Assembly: GCA_039583875.1 (NCBI GenBank)
Contig: CM077162.1
Location: forward strand, 112,188,589-112,252,588
Origin: Platanthera guangdongensis
Taxonomy: Eukaryota > Streptophyta > Magnoliopsida > Asparagales > Orchidaceae
Direction: 5' to 3'
Length of the DNA stretch: 64,000 nucleotides
This document shows positions 21,499 to 33,119 of this stretch, piece by piece (position 1 is the stretch's first letter; the number at the start of each line of letters is the position of its first letter). The translations under genes and the position numbers were made by a program. The notes under the pieces are model-generated. The model was not told the DNA's origin. It made no database searches and was given only the letters and a program-made list of their open reading frames with translations.

Positions 21499-22069
21499 AT
21501 CTCCCAGACTTAGGCTTTTGACTAGCTGCTAGAACTAATAAACTGACCATGGGCTATAGCACGGAGGTCCCTCCACTAACCCGAAAGATCTTAGAGCGCT
21601 TCTATCCTTAGCCAGTGTTGAGCTAAGGATACCTCAGAAATTGCCTAAAGACTTGTGAAAATAATAAAGCTTGCCTTCTGAGGTACCCTGTGGGTATATT
21701 TATAGATTCAAAAAAACTGGCCAGCAAATAGCGTATCTCCACTGTTCTAAATAGCTATATGCATCCAAAAGTGGTCTGCCAACAAGCAAACTCCGCTGTT
21801 CTGGAAGGCTATTTGCAGCAATAGAAGGGCATCTAGGTAATCTTAACCCTGGAACACACTAGTAGGGAGCCTTCTCGCCTAACCTCGTGGGCTTTCCTCT
21901 TATCTAGGAGGAAGCATTTTCGCCTACCCTGGCGAAAGGCTTTGGAGTCGCTGGCAGAGTGCGGGTTTACCCTCCACACTCGCCTACTACTGGGCGGGAG
22001 CCTTCCCTCCTGCTTCACTAGCCTAACTTGACCCACCTCCAAGGTTCCACTCAGCGAATACGACGTTGT
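21499..22069. other. Unassigned DNA flanking el2
   Basis: Continuation of the sequence at 12356-12384. No long frame, no terminal repeats and no protein similarity that I recognise. It includes a stretch with repeated TCGCCTA words (about 21865-21990). It could be old degenerate repeat DNA or host intergenic DNA. Confidence 0.4.
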
Positions 22070-22490
22070 ACATTAAGGTTTTCAAATCCAAAACTTTTAA
22101 GAACATCATGAATATATGTTGAAGGGCAAATAAAAATACCAACGTTTTTTAGTAATTCGGAAACCAAGAAAATATTTAAGTTCTTCTACCATGCTCATTT
22201 TAAATTCATTTTTCTTAACATTCACAACATTATTACATAACTCTCCATTAGTGGCTCCAAAAATAATATCATCAATATAAATTTGTAAAACTATTAAATC
22301 ATCATTAATATTTTTAATGAATAGTGTACAATCAGCACTACCCATTTTATAATCATTCTTTTGCAAATACAAAGTTAATCTTTCATATCATGAACGGGTG
22401 CTTGTTTCAAAACATAAAGTGCTTTTTCTTATTTATAAACATGATTCAGAAATTTTTCGTTCAAGTAGCGATCATAATTAACCTTTACAT
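22070..22490 (-). pseudogene. Decayed copia (Sirevirus-like) RT fragment
   Basis: On the minus strand, running down from about 22490: LNHVYK and ALYVLKQAP remnants, then a short open frame 22372-22106 with LQIYIDDIIFGATN (the catalytic YVDD-type box) and EELKYFLGFRI. GIFICPSTYI remnants follow. Frame breaks occur between these parts. It is a piece of reverse transcriptase with no LTR attached, AT-rich and old. Confidence 0.85.
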
Positions 22491-23333
22491 TCAACTTCTA
22501 TAATAGGTGGGCATTAGTCGCCAATGCATCGTCAAGAAGGCTCCAGTCTGTGTTGTTGTAGGAAAGAGCCTGCAAGCTCTCCGCAGTGGCCCTTGAGGAT
22601 AAGTCCCCTGCAAGGACAGTCTCTATCTCCATGTGGTCGACCAAACTACAGGTAACCCCTGCGACCGCCATGCCATGACGGTGAACTCAAGCAATCTCCC
22701 TCCAGGAGGGGCAGCTGGGTGGTGATCTTGATAAACTTTTGGCCCCGGATTGTCGGCAGGATGATTGATTCGAAGACCGGACTCTGCTCCAGAGGCTAAA
22801 GGTCGGACGTGCTGGCGACTGCTCTTTAGGGGGCTTGCTGCTTTTCAGCGGCCGACCTGATATCGCTTATCAGAGTCTGCAGTTTAGATCCCGACACAAT
22901 TAGAACAACTGCAAAAATACAAAGGCTTCAAGCCAGGTACGCAAGGGTATTTGAAAATTCTTGAAAAGCCTTTCATTTTTTATGGTTAAGCACTCTAGTT
23001 TCTTCACCCAGCAGGTATAGTATCGCATGTCCAAGTATTCCTTTTCCAATTAACAAATAATCCGCAAGGTATGATCAGAGAGGGCAATAGGATAGAAGAC
23101 CTCTTCCGCGTAAAGGGCGGCATGACGCTGAACTTCTCCTGGTCTCCTTTAAGAAGGTAAAACATGATCGCTGGCCCGCGGGAATGCCCGTCGCTTGTAG
23201 GATTCGCATTTTGTCGGAGATAAAGTGCAGTTGACCTCAATTAAGAGCTTTCGTGCAAAATAGTGAGTGAAACACCTCCAGGGAGAAGGATATTCACTGC
23301 AACCTCAGGTATGTCATGAAAGTCAGTATGGTT
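22491..23333 (-). other. Degenerate region with a possible retroelement ORF trace
   Basis: On the minus strand around 22640-22505 there is a protein-like stretch, ATAESLQALSYNNTDWSLLD, in a short open frame. It resembles the C-terminal helices of plant gypsy-type transposon ORFs, but I cannot confirm that. Another 78-codon minus frame at 23240-23004 is not recognised. The rest shows nothing clear. Confidence 0.3.
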
Positions 23334-23341
23334 GTGGTAGT
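23334..23341. repeat. 8-bp target duplication (left, imperfect)
   Basis: GTGGTAGT here versus GTGACAGT at 25407-25414, six of eight bases equal. An 8-bp duplication fits the hAT superfamily. Confidence 0.55.
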
Positions 23342-24060
23342 TAGGGGTGCAAGTTGAGTTGAGCCGGCTTGAGAGCTCGGCGAGCTGGCACGAAAAAAAT
23401 TTGACTCGAGCATGTCGAGCTCAAGCATGTCGAACTCGAGCCCAGTAAACCTTGTTCATGGGCTCACGAGCTTTTTATATATATATATTTTTATTAATGT
23501 AATATATTATAATATACTGAACTTTACATATTATAAATAATAATAAATATATTAATAATTTTTGTTGGCGTGTCCCGAGTACGAAATAATTTTTGGCTAA
23601 GGGTAGCGTTCCCTGAAGAAGAAACGTGAGTATCCTAATCGTGGTTGGATCAACCCTGCTAGCCGTCCTGACTCCCGAGGTCCATCTGGCGTCTGTAGTT
23701 GTGAACTTTTATATTAATGTAATATATTAATAATGATAAATATATTAATGAATATATACTGAACTTTAAATATTAAAAATAATAAATATATTAATAATTT
23801 TTGTAGTCCTGTCCAGAATACCGACTCCCGAGATACATCCGGTGCCTGCAGTCCTGAACTTATATATTAGGGGAAATACTTGTGTCAGGAGAGGATTCTT
23901 ATGATTCTGCACCAATGAGTAGCCTGTAAAGGAGGCGGGGCTCATGCAATTTTGGCTTGTGTCATACACTTTTGCACGGGGTTCTCATAATTTATGGCTA
24001 CACATTGGTTGTCCTAATGATTCTTTTTTTTTTCACAGTCCTGACCTAAAAATTAGTCAT

Positions 24061-24068
24061 ATATATTA
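24061..24068. repeat. 8-bp target duplication ATATATTA (left)
   Basis: ATATATTA here and at 24938-24945, perfect. The site is AT-rich, so some chance match is possible, but it sits exactly at the inverted-repeat ends. Confidence 0.75.
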
Positions 24069-24937
24069 GGGTGCTTTTATTAGCAAACTCACTTTCGTTA
24101 CTAGAAAATCAGAAAAAAAAGAGATTCAGACATTTTTTACATTTTTTTCTTCGGAAAAAATTACAACTAGCAAACCAATCCTATTTTATTATATTTTTTG
24201 CATTTTGGAATTTTAAGTCTCAAATGTTTCTCTTTTGAAAAAGTGATCACCATGAAAGTCGTAGATGTCATCGAGATATACAACTTTCTTGCTGATTATT
24301 TTTTGATTTAAAGTAGTTTTCGAATCTACTTTGAGCCCGAAAAAAGACACGCACGGAACGAGTCGTCCGCACAGATTTTCGGCGTGATTTTTTTCGGGGC
24401 CCAAATCGGGAGTCTAAACTTCTTCAAATCAAAAAGTATTCAACATGAAAATTGTAGATCTAATCAAAATTTACAACTTTCATGTTGAATACTTTTAAAT
24501 TTGAAGTCGTTTGTTTACCAGATTTGGCCCCTGAAAAAACACACTGAACCCGGGCGTCCGTACATATGTTCGGCGTGACTTTCTTCTAGAACCAAATCGG
24601 GGGTCTAAATTGCTTAAAGCTTTTGGTGTAGATGATGATATTTTGTTAAAAAAGAAGTTTTGGACATACTAAATAAAATATTGCGGTATTTTTACTCGTT
24701 TCTAATGTTTACATAAGTGCTTGAATGAATACATTTGAAATCATTTATAATGTAATTATTTGTAGTGAGTTATTTTGAGAGAATGAATGTTTTAAACAAA
24801 AAATAATTTTTTATAAAAATATTTATGTTGGTTTGCTAGTAACAAAATGAATTTCAAACAGCCATTTTGAAAAATGAGGGATTGCTAACAGTAATGGTTT
24901 GTTATAAACCAAATTCGGTTTGCTAGTAATAGCACCC
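24069..24937. mobile_element. Nested non-autonomous DNA element (hAT-like), 869 bp
   Basis: Ends are GGGTGCTTTTATTAGCAAAC and the inverse GGGTGCTATTACTAGCAAAC, an inverted terminal repeat with two mismatches in 20. A perfect 8-bp duplication flanks it. There is no coding capacity. The interior holds two related segments (about 24230-24420 and 24430-24615) that share CGGCGTGA followed by AATCGGG and GTCTAAA, so part of it was duplicated. Confidence 0.75.
24432..24496. repeat. 19-bp perfect hairpin inside the nested element
   Basis: Arm AAAAGTATTCAACATGAAA (24432-24450) and its exact inverse at 24478-24496, separated by 27 bases. Confidence 0.85.
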
Positions 24938-25194
24938 ATATATTATTGTATTTTATTAACAGTAATAAATATATTAATAATATATACTAAACTTTAAACA
25001 TTTTAAAGCATCTTTCACTGTTCACCTTCTCTTTCATGCCTTCCATGAATCCATGTTAGGGTTTCTCAGGGGAGCGGGCCGAGCGGCTACGAAATGCGGA
25101 CAACATCCTTCTTACGAGCGGTGAGCAGGCGAACAGTGACAGAAGAGCGGCGGACTGCAAGGGAAAGTAGCTCAGTCGAGCTCATGGAGAGGCT

Positions 25195-25300
25195 CAGTCG
25201 TGGAGCTCAGTCGAGCTCTGTCCAGCTCGTCGAGCTCTGTCCAGCTCGTCGAGCTCTGTCCAGCTCGTCGAGCTCTGTCCAGCTCGTCGAGCTCTGTCGA
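25195..25300. repeat. 19-bp tandem repeat GTCGAGCTCTGTCCAGCTC
   Basis: About five tandem copies in the right subterminal region of the hAT-like element. The unit contains GAGCTC palindromes, as do the surrounding subterminal words. Confidence 0.85.
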
Positions 25301-25406
25301 GCTCGAGCTCATTAAACACAAGCTCGTCGAGCTCGATCTCAAAAAAAAAGTTTGAGCCGACTATTTTTGCCGAACTGGACTAGATATTGTCTAGTTTGCA
25401 GCTCTA

Positions 25407-25414
25407 GTGACAGT
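25407..25414. repeat. 8-bp target duplication (right, imperfect)
   Basis: GTGACAGT, the partner of GTGGTAGT at 23334-23341. Confidence 0.55.
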
Positions 25415-25633
25415 GTTCGACAACAACTAAGCAGGAATGATCCCAAAATAATTCATTATCTCTGCCACCTACGGGAAGACGGGGAGGATATCTTGGGTTA
25501 ATTGGTCACAATGTACTTGATTTGAAGAAGCCCTTTTAGTTCAATGATGTACACATAGTTGTATTTGATTAATGTTAAGTTCTTGTGTGCCGGCAAATAA
25601 AGCCAAGTACTAAAGTGTTAAGATACTGAACAT

Positions 25634-26117
25634 GTGTCGACACCTTTGTCAAGGATGTGCTGACACAATTAGAAAGTTGTGTCGACACTCAGGACTGGTG
25701 TCGAAACACTTAAACAAGAAGTGATGAGTCAAGGAGAAAGTTGTTTCGACACCTAGGACTTGGGTCGACACTATGATACAGGAAAATAACTGTGTCGACA
25801 CTAAGGACAAGTGTCGACACACACTACTCAAGTTGTGTCGAGACAAAGTGAAGCTGTGTCGACACTAAGGATAAGTGTCGACACACTCTATACAAGCAGT
25901 GTCGAGACTGAAGACAACTATGTCAACACTCAAGAGAAGTGTTGACACACATCACAAGGTGAGTCAGGACTGGAAAAGTAGTGTCGATACTCAGGACTAG
26001 TGTTTACACATTATACATCAGCTGTGTCGAGAGAAGGTGAAGGTTGTGTCGACACATTCAAAATTATGTTGAGACCACTGCAATAGTAGTGTCGACACCC
26101 AGGACTGGTGTCGATAC
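25634..26117. repeat. Array of GTGTCGACAC palindromes in el3 LTR
   Basis: About 16 copies of GTGTCGACAC or decayed forms, spaced 20-35 bases. Many occur in pairs such as TGTGTCGACACTAAGGAC then AAGTGTCGACAC. It is upstream of the TATA box at 26271. Confidence 0.9.
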
Positions 26118-26270
26118 ATCCAACAGTCAAATTTCAACACTTCAAGCAGATTTGTTTCCTAAGTACGAGAATCAAGTCAGAGGATCAGACAACTGTCAGA
26201 ATTGTCAGAACTGTCAGAACTGTCAAATGTGAGTTATTAACCGAATCAGCCAGTTACCTTTGACAGAGCC

Positions 26271-26279
26271 TATATAAAG
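26271..26279 (+). promoter_or_regulatory. TATA box of el3 LTR
   Basis: TATATAAAG in the context GAGCCTATATAAAGGG, followed about 30 bases later by an AGAGAGAAAAAG leader. It is a good plant TATA box. Confidence 0.7.
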
Positions 26280-27171
26280 GGATCAACTCTTCAGAAAAAA
26301 AAAACAGAGAGAAAAAGTTGGCAAGTCCAGATCTAAGAAGTTATCTTCTAGAATACAGAAGGTGGAGAGAAGCCGGATCAAGAATCGTCTTCCATATCCT
26401 CCAGCCAAGATCTACTTTAATTTCAAGTTCAAGAAGCTTTGAAAATCTAAGAAGGGCGGGATCAAATATATTACTTCAAGATCAAAGGAAGCAAACCAAT
26501 CAGGATCAGACCAAGAAGCAATCACCCATTCCTATCTTGCTGGGTGACTTGTTCTCAATCAATCTCTTTTACTTTTATTAATTTTGTAAGATCTACTTAT
26601 AGATCTGAGTATATGGGAAATATTTTCTCTGAGATTGTAAGCCTATGGTATAAATGCTGAGGTAGGGTAGGGATTGCCTGAGGCAGTAGCAGTGGAATTT
26701 CTCTGAGTTGTAGGGCAGCATTTGCCTGAGAAGTAGGAGTGTGGATATATTCTGAGGTAGAGTTCTTGGGAAAAACTTGAGGGGTAGGATCTTGGTGATC
26801 TGAGTGGTAAGACTTGCAAAGTCTGAGTTGTAGGAGCCAGCTGGACTATGAGTTGTAAGATCAGTGGATCTGAGAAAAGGAAGAAGAAGAAGTTTGGTTG
26901 AATCCTATTCATTGCTAGATAGGCGAAGCGGGAAAGTGGACGTACCCATAAATTAAGGAACCACTATAATACTGTGTATGTTGTGTTGTGTTTGGTGTAT
27001 TTGATATGTTGTGATAGTTCTAGATTGCTGGTAAAATTATCTTATTTATCTAACTATGATATTTAACTGAAAGAAAATATATCTCTGAACTAAAAAGTGG
27101 TAGCCAAGATTCAAATTGGACCTATTCACCCTCTCTAGGTCACTCTCAATCCTTAAACAAAATTTTACAAT

Positions 27172-27187
27172 TGGTATCAGAGGGAGG
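27172..27187 (+). other. Primer binding site of el3
   Basis: TGGTATCAGAGGGAGG two bases after the LTR end. It is the Met tRNA type. Confidence 0.85.
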
Positions 27188-27248
27188 TTCACTGAAAAAG
27201 GCATAACAGCCTAGTGAGAATCCTGAGGATTGGAAAGAAAGATTTGTC

Positions 27249-29455
27249 ATGGCTCGGAGGGAAAATAATTTCATCAAGCTCCCTGTCTGCTCCAAAGAAA
27301 ATTTTGGAATATGGAAAGAGAGAGTCAGATTATTTATGGAAGCAGCAGATCCAAGAATTTATATCACAGTGATTGAAGGACCATTCATTCCAATGAAAGT
27401 GGCAGTTCTTGATGCAAACATCAAGACATGCAAAACTTATATGGAGATGGATAAGGATGAAATCATTCTGGCATCTATGGACAAGAGGGCTCAAAATATT
27501 ATAGTGAGTGCAATAAATGATTCCACTTTTGAAAATCTGATTCATTATAAAACATCAAAAGAAATGTGGGAGTCACTGATAGTCTATATTGAAGGAACTG
27601 AAGAAGTCAGAGATGATTGAAAATCTCTGCTAAACCAATAATATGAATCAGACATGATAAGAAAGATTCACTAGCTGACTATTTTGAAAATTTCTTCAGA
27701 ATTGTGGACAACCTAAGGACTTATGACATGAGCTTTACTAACTATGAATTTAATGACAAGTTCTTGAGATCCCTGAACCAGGAATAAGACATCAAGATCT
27801 GTGTTATAAGATAAATGGTCAATTTAGCCAATATAGACCATCAGGCTCTTTTTGGTAAGTTTTGTCACATGAGTTACCACTCAACCTCAGAAAGTTTGAA
27901 GAAGATACAACTAGAGCACACAATAGAGAAAAGTCCTTGGCCATAAAGGCTGAGGCTTCTAGGAAAGTCAAAGAAAAATCAACACTCTTAAAGAAACAAT
28001 AAACAACCTATGAGGGTATAGAATCATCCTCATCATGAGGAGACCTAACTGAGGAGGAACTGTCTGTCTTCTCTAGATAGTTTAAGAAGATGTTGAGGAG
28101 AAGAAAGCAAGGCAGCTTGAAGGGTCCAGTTGGAGACTCTTCTTTCAAAAAGATTAATAATCTAGAGAAACCCAGGAAGAAGAATTCTGGGGACTGGTAT
28201 GGTTCTTCACAGAACAAATATATTAAGATTAATATTGTGTGTTATTGCTGCAACAGGTAAGGGCATGTCATATCTTATTGCCCAACAAAAAGAAAGGAGA
28301 AAAAATCAGAAAACATGAAGATTGGATAGCACAAGAAGTTTGACAAAAGTCTCTTTGCAAAGAAACAATCTACACTGTCTGATAGTGAGTTTGATTCATC
28401 AGAATCAGAAGAGGAGGAGGCTATCATGGGTCTAATGGCTGTTGAAGAAACTCAATTAGGAGAAGAAGGACAAGATTGTTCAAATCCTGCCAAGGTAAAA
28501 CCAGCCTCTCCTATTTTTACATCAGTTTCCTTTTTTGCATCAGAAAATGAATCATATTCTCACTACTCTAATAATAGAGAACATGATTCAGACATTGAAG
28601 TTGATTTCAACACCCTAATCAATAGATATAGGAAGTTACAAAAGGCCTTAATTGCTGGCAAAGAGCTTGCTAAGAATCAGGCCAATGAATTAGAATCCTT
28701 GAGTGGAGTATATTTTTAGTTGGAAAGGGCCAACATAAAGTTGGCCCTATAAAAAATGAAACTTGTAGAACTAACGAACAAGATAGATAGCTAGGCAGAA
28801 GTAATAGTAGAACACGTCAAGACTGTCGAGGACCTGGAAGCAAAGGTCACCCATGAAAGTCATCTCCTGACACAGTATTCTAAACACAAGTTTGTTCTAC
28901 CTATCATAGATACATTTTTTGCACCATTTAGAAGTGGTGTAGGATATGAAAAAAATAAAATGGCTATTAAGAATTATGATCCTAAAGGTAAAGCCCCAAT
29001 GGATCTAGTTAAGGTACTCTGTAAGCATTTGACTTCTAACAAATGCAACAAATCATGTGTTCCTGGAGACATGAATACTGAGTGCACTACCATCATTATC
29101 AATAAAGAGCCTTACTGGGAGGGACAAACATCTAAAGGCAATAAAGGCCAAAAACCACCATAAAGTGTGATCAATCCAGGAAGACAAGGAATTCTTGGAG
29201 CTGGTCCCAGTGCACCTCACCAAAACCTGAAAGGTAATGGTGTAAACTTTGCACCACTACCTTGGAAATTGGATATTAAATCCAAGTTGCACAAAAGAAC
29301 AACTTCACACGTGCAACCAAAGAAAAGATATAATTGATTTGAGTGTTGGTGCTGTGGGAAGGTTTGTTCAGAAAGCAACCTGCGTTTCACACAGCAAAGC
29401 CTAACACGAACCAAGGCACCAAAACCTTTTGGGTGCCTAAGGAAAATTAATTTTG
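27249..29455 (+). pseudogene. gag: el3 Gag remnant
   Basis: Opens at ATG 27249 with a clean gag N-terminus for 123 codons (GIWKERVRLFMEAADPRIY, MDKDEIILASMDKRAQNIIVSA). It then meets stop codons from 27618 on and several frame changes. A zinc knuckle with an internal stop is visible near 28235 (CYCCNR, stop, GHVISYC). Later pieces at 28426-28719 (acidic, then helical) and 28960-29160 correspond to the el2 gag tail. The second knuckle-like segment ECWCCGK is near 29340. It is about 50% identical to el2 gag by eye in the best parts. It cannot make a full protein. Confidence 0.88.
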
Positions 29456-29464
29456 TGTTTACAG

Positions 29465-32400
29465 GAGGAACCAAGTACCACAAGAAGGCAAATATGGTAC
29501 TTAGATAGTGGATGTTCCAGGAACATGACGGGAACAAGGAGTTTGCTAAGAGATTATACTTCAGTAAGGAATGGAGCTAAACTCATCTTTTGAGGGTCAG
29601 ATAAAGGACTCACCAAGTGATATGGTAACATTTCTAATTGTCTAGTTACCATCACAAAAGTGGCTTATGTTGAAGGATTGAACCACAATATGATAAGTAT
29701 AAGTCAGCTTTGTGATATAGGTTATGAAATTATTTTCAACAATGACAAGTGTCTGATAAGGAATTCAAGTGATCAAAAGATCATCTTGTCTGACACTAGT
29801 AGTGGGAACATTTATTTTCTAAATTTTTTAAGTATAAATGAGAAATCACCTGTATTCCTTATAGCAAGCGAGAAAGACTCTTTGTGTGTGCAGTGGCACA
29901 TGAGGCTAGCTTATTTAAACTATAAAGCAATGAGCAAACTATTCTCTATGGAATTAGTTAGAAATAGTCCACATCTCAAATTCTCCAAAGAAGGCTTATG
30001 TCCTGCATGTCAAAAATGCAAACAGACAAAAATCTTCGTTAAGAGCATACAGTCCAAAGACACTGAGAGGTGTTTGTACTTACTACATACGAATCTATTT
30101 GGTCCTATGCAAGTTCTTAGTTTGGGTAGGAAGTCCTATACTTATGTGATTATGGATGATCACTCTAGGTTTGCTTGGATATTCTTCTTAAGGAGAAAGA
30201 GTGAAACACTACATATCCTTGGAAATTTTGTCAAATAAATCCAGGAGATGGGTTGCTATATTGTCAAACTAGGAAGTGACCATGGTAAAGAATTTCAATC
30301 TGAAAAGATGACAAATTTTTGTAAGGAACTAGGGATCTTTCAGGAGTTCTCCTCACAAAAAGCAACACAACAAAATGGAGTTGCTAAGAGAAAAAATAGA
30401 ACTCTCATTAAGGGAGCAAGAATAATGCTGAGTGATACATATCTTCCATAATATTTTTGGGCTGAGACTATAAACACAACATGATATGTTTAGAATAGAG
30501 CATTGATCAACAAGAATAATAATAAGACTCCCTATGAAGTAATGAAACCAGAAAACTAATTTTGTCCTTCTTCAAGATTTTTGGTAGTAAGTGTTATGTT
30601 TTGGACAATGGGAAAACTTTTTTAACTAAGTTCTTTGAAAAATCCTATGAAGGAATCTTTATAGGGAGTAAAGCATACAAAATCTACAACTTGAAACATT
30701 AAGTTGTAGAAGAGTCAATTAATGTAGTTTTGATGAAACTTCTGTTTTATATAATGAGAACTCTAACAACTCTAGTCTAGGTGATATAGACTCTAGGATA
30801 AAAAGTTAAATATAGGTGATTCACCAGATCTAGAGTTACACAATTGATATAATGTAGAAATTCCTATAGAAGATACAGTAACTGCCTAGGGGGAGGAAGA
30901 GAATCATCCTAATCCTCCTATAGAACTAGGTAATGGTAGGCACCTGCCAGTAACTCTTAGACATCTTAAAGATCATCCTATTTAAGAAAAAAGTAGATGA
31001 TGTCAGGATAGCAGTAACAACTAGAAGTAGACATCACAATGAGGTTCTATACTCTAGTTTTCTCTCTCATGTAGAACCTAAAAGGTTTGAAGAAGCCAAT
31101 TCTGAACCCAACTGGATTATGGCTATGCAAGAAGAGCTCAATCAATTTGAGAGATGCAAGGTATGTAGTCTAGTTTCTAGATATAGTGATCATAATGTCA
31201 TAGGCACTAAGTGGATTTATAGGAATAATCTAGATGAGCATGGGGTTATTTTTAGGAACAAAGCAAGATTAGTGGCTAAAGGATATAGACAAAAGGAAGG
31301 GAAAAACTTTGATCAAAACTTTGCACCTGTAGCTAGGCTAGAAGCCATAAGGTTATTTTTAGCTCATGCAGCATACAAAGGATATAAGGTCTACCAGATG
31401 GACGTAAAATCAGCATTTCTTAATGGTACACTGAAGGAGGAAGTCTATGTAGAGCATCCACCATGTTTTTCAACCCAAAACACAACACCTATGTCTTCAG
31501 ATTGCACAAAGCTTGGTATGTGTTAAAACAGGCACATAGAGCCTGGTGTGAGACCTTGTCTACCTTTCTTATAGAGAACAAGATCTCTAGAGGAAAGATA
31601 GACAAGACAGTATTCCTTAGGGACATCCAAGGTTCAAGCATCCTAGTCCAGATTTATGTAGATGACATAATTTTTGGGTCTACTAATGAGAAGCTGTGTA
31701 CAAAATTTGCTAGGCTTATGCATGACAAGTTTGAACTGAACAACATGGGTGAGCTAAAGTTCTTCTTCGGATTTCAAGTTATATAATCTGAGGATGGTAT
31801 ATCCATCTCTCAATCTCAGTTCATAAAGGAATTGAATAAGAGATATGCTATGGAAAATTCTTCTTCCATGAGAACTCCAATGGGTTCAACTGTCACTGCA
31901 AAAGGATGAATCTGAGAAACCAGTTGATGAAACCTTATATAGAGGCATCATTGGATCTCTCATTTATTTGACTGTTAGTAGGCCAGATATTATGTTCTCA
32001 ACATGTGTCTGTGCAAGGTTCAATGCATTCCGCAAAGAGTCTCATTATACTGTTGTGAAGAGAATATTGAGATATCTTTAGGGCACCCAATCTTGGGCTT
32101 TGATATCCTAGGGATAGCGATTTTGAACTCACAGGCTACACAAATGCAGATTATGTAGGGGTGTAAAGAGGATAGAAAAAGTACTTCTGGAACTTGTCAG
32201 TTTCTAAGAAAAATACTAATAAGTTGGAGTAGTAAGAGCAAAGAAGTGTTGCAATTTGTACAGCAGAATCTGAGTACATATCTATTGGGAGCTGTTGTGC
32301 ACAGTTGCTGTTGATTTAGCATCAACTACTTTACTACAGTGTATAGTTAAGTAAATCTGTTATGTTTTGTGATTCTACTAGTGTAATTTTTATTACTAAT

Positions 32401-32603
32401 AATCCTGTTTCATACTGTAGAACTAAACATATAGAAATTAGATATCACTTTCTTAGAGAGAATGTTGAAAAAGAAAATATTTGTCTATAATATACTCCAA
32501 CAGATAGACAAGTTGCTGACATTTTTACAAAACCCCTAGATGAAAGAAAGTTCAATTACTTTAAATTTGAACTAGGCATGTTAAACATTGAATCGATCTT
32601 TTC
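29465..32603 (+). pseudogene. pol: el3 Pol remnant
   Basis: Starts after TTTTGTGTTTACAG with protease [13 protein letters not shown]. Open pieces are 29660-30238 (integrase zinc finger and core: CPACQKCKQT, VIMDDHSRFAW), 30248-30451 (GSDHGKEF, TQQNGVAKRKNRTL), 31119-31526 and 31463-31786 (RT with [12 protein letters not shown]). RNase H remnants run to the [11 protein letters not shown] tail near 32560. At least ten stops or shifts separate them. The layout equals el2 pol. The element is dead for autonomous movement. Confidence 0.9.
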
Positions 32604-32659
32604 AATTAGTAGCAACAAAATTAAGAAATTATATTCAGAATCCAAATTTTGTCCAAGTC

Positions 32660-32935
32660 AAAGAATTGTGTCGAGACACCACAGTGTGTGTCGATACTAT
32701 AGGCATTATTGTGTCGAGACATCTGAATGTGTGTCGACACAATAAGTAGTTGTGTGTCGAGACACCTGACAGTATGTCGACACTGATTAACGACAGTGTG
32801 TCGAGACATTATAATTTAGTGTCGAGACAGAAGGTTGTCGAGACCTTAAGGTCTGTGTCGAGAGACATGAACCTTATGTCGACATAAGTCGACACAACTC
32901 TACAAAATAGGTTTTCCATGTCGACACTAGAAATT
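32660..32935. repeat. Second GTGTCGAGAC/GTGTCGACAC array, after el3 pol
   Basis: About 12 units such as GTGTCGAGAC, GTGTCGACAC and ATGTCGACAT in 275 bases, between the pol end and the env-position ORF. It is the same word family as in the el3 LTR (25634-26117), but here GAGAC forms are more frequent. Confidence 0.88.
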
Positions 32936-32995
32936 TCCCAATATTGAGAAAATTACTAAACACAACGCAACTTTTCACCTTCAATAGACAATTAC

Positions 32996-33005
32996 TATAA
33001 ATAGG
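32996..33005 (+). promoter_or_regulatory. Possible internal TATA box before env-position ORF
   Basis: TATAAATAGG, a near-perfect plant TATA box, lies 60 bases after the palindrome array and about 115 bases before ATG 33120. The order array, TATA, short GA-rich leader, ORF mirrors the LTR promoter of the same element. Confidence 0.5.
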
Positions 33006-33119
33006 AGGAGAAAGGAATAGTCGACTACGCTTATAGGAAATCTTGAGAGAGTGATTGATGTGTGTCGAGACCTAAAAACCGTAATCGAATCCTTTCAACC
33101 TCAAACTCCTTCAACTAGA

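Larger units (their letters stand above)
23342..25406. mobile_element. Non-autonomous hAT-like element, about 2.07 kb
   Basis: Left end TAGGGGTGCAAGTTGAG. The right end read inwards is TAGAGCTGCAAACTAG, so 12 of about 16 terminal bases match as an inverted repeat. The TAGGGGTGCAA-type end and the 8-bp flanking duplication are typical of plant hAT elements. Subterminal regions are rich in GAGCTCG words (left 23360-23470, right 25150-25345). No transposase frame is visible, so it depends on a helper. The interior is AT-rich and hosts another element at 24069-24937. Confidence 0.6.
25491..27169 (+). repeat. 5' LTR of el3, about 1.68 kb
   Basis: Start TCTTGGGTTAATTGG aligns with the el2 start TGTTGGGTATTG, followed by a similar CACAATGTACTTGATTTGAA. 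It ends TTTTACA just before the primer site. It holds a palindrome array, a TATA box and the repeated CTGAGTTGTAGG phrases seen in other Sirevirus LTRs. No second LTR is available, so the borders rest on similarity to el2. Confidence 0.8.
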
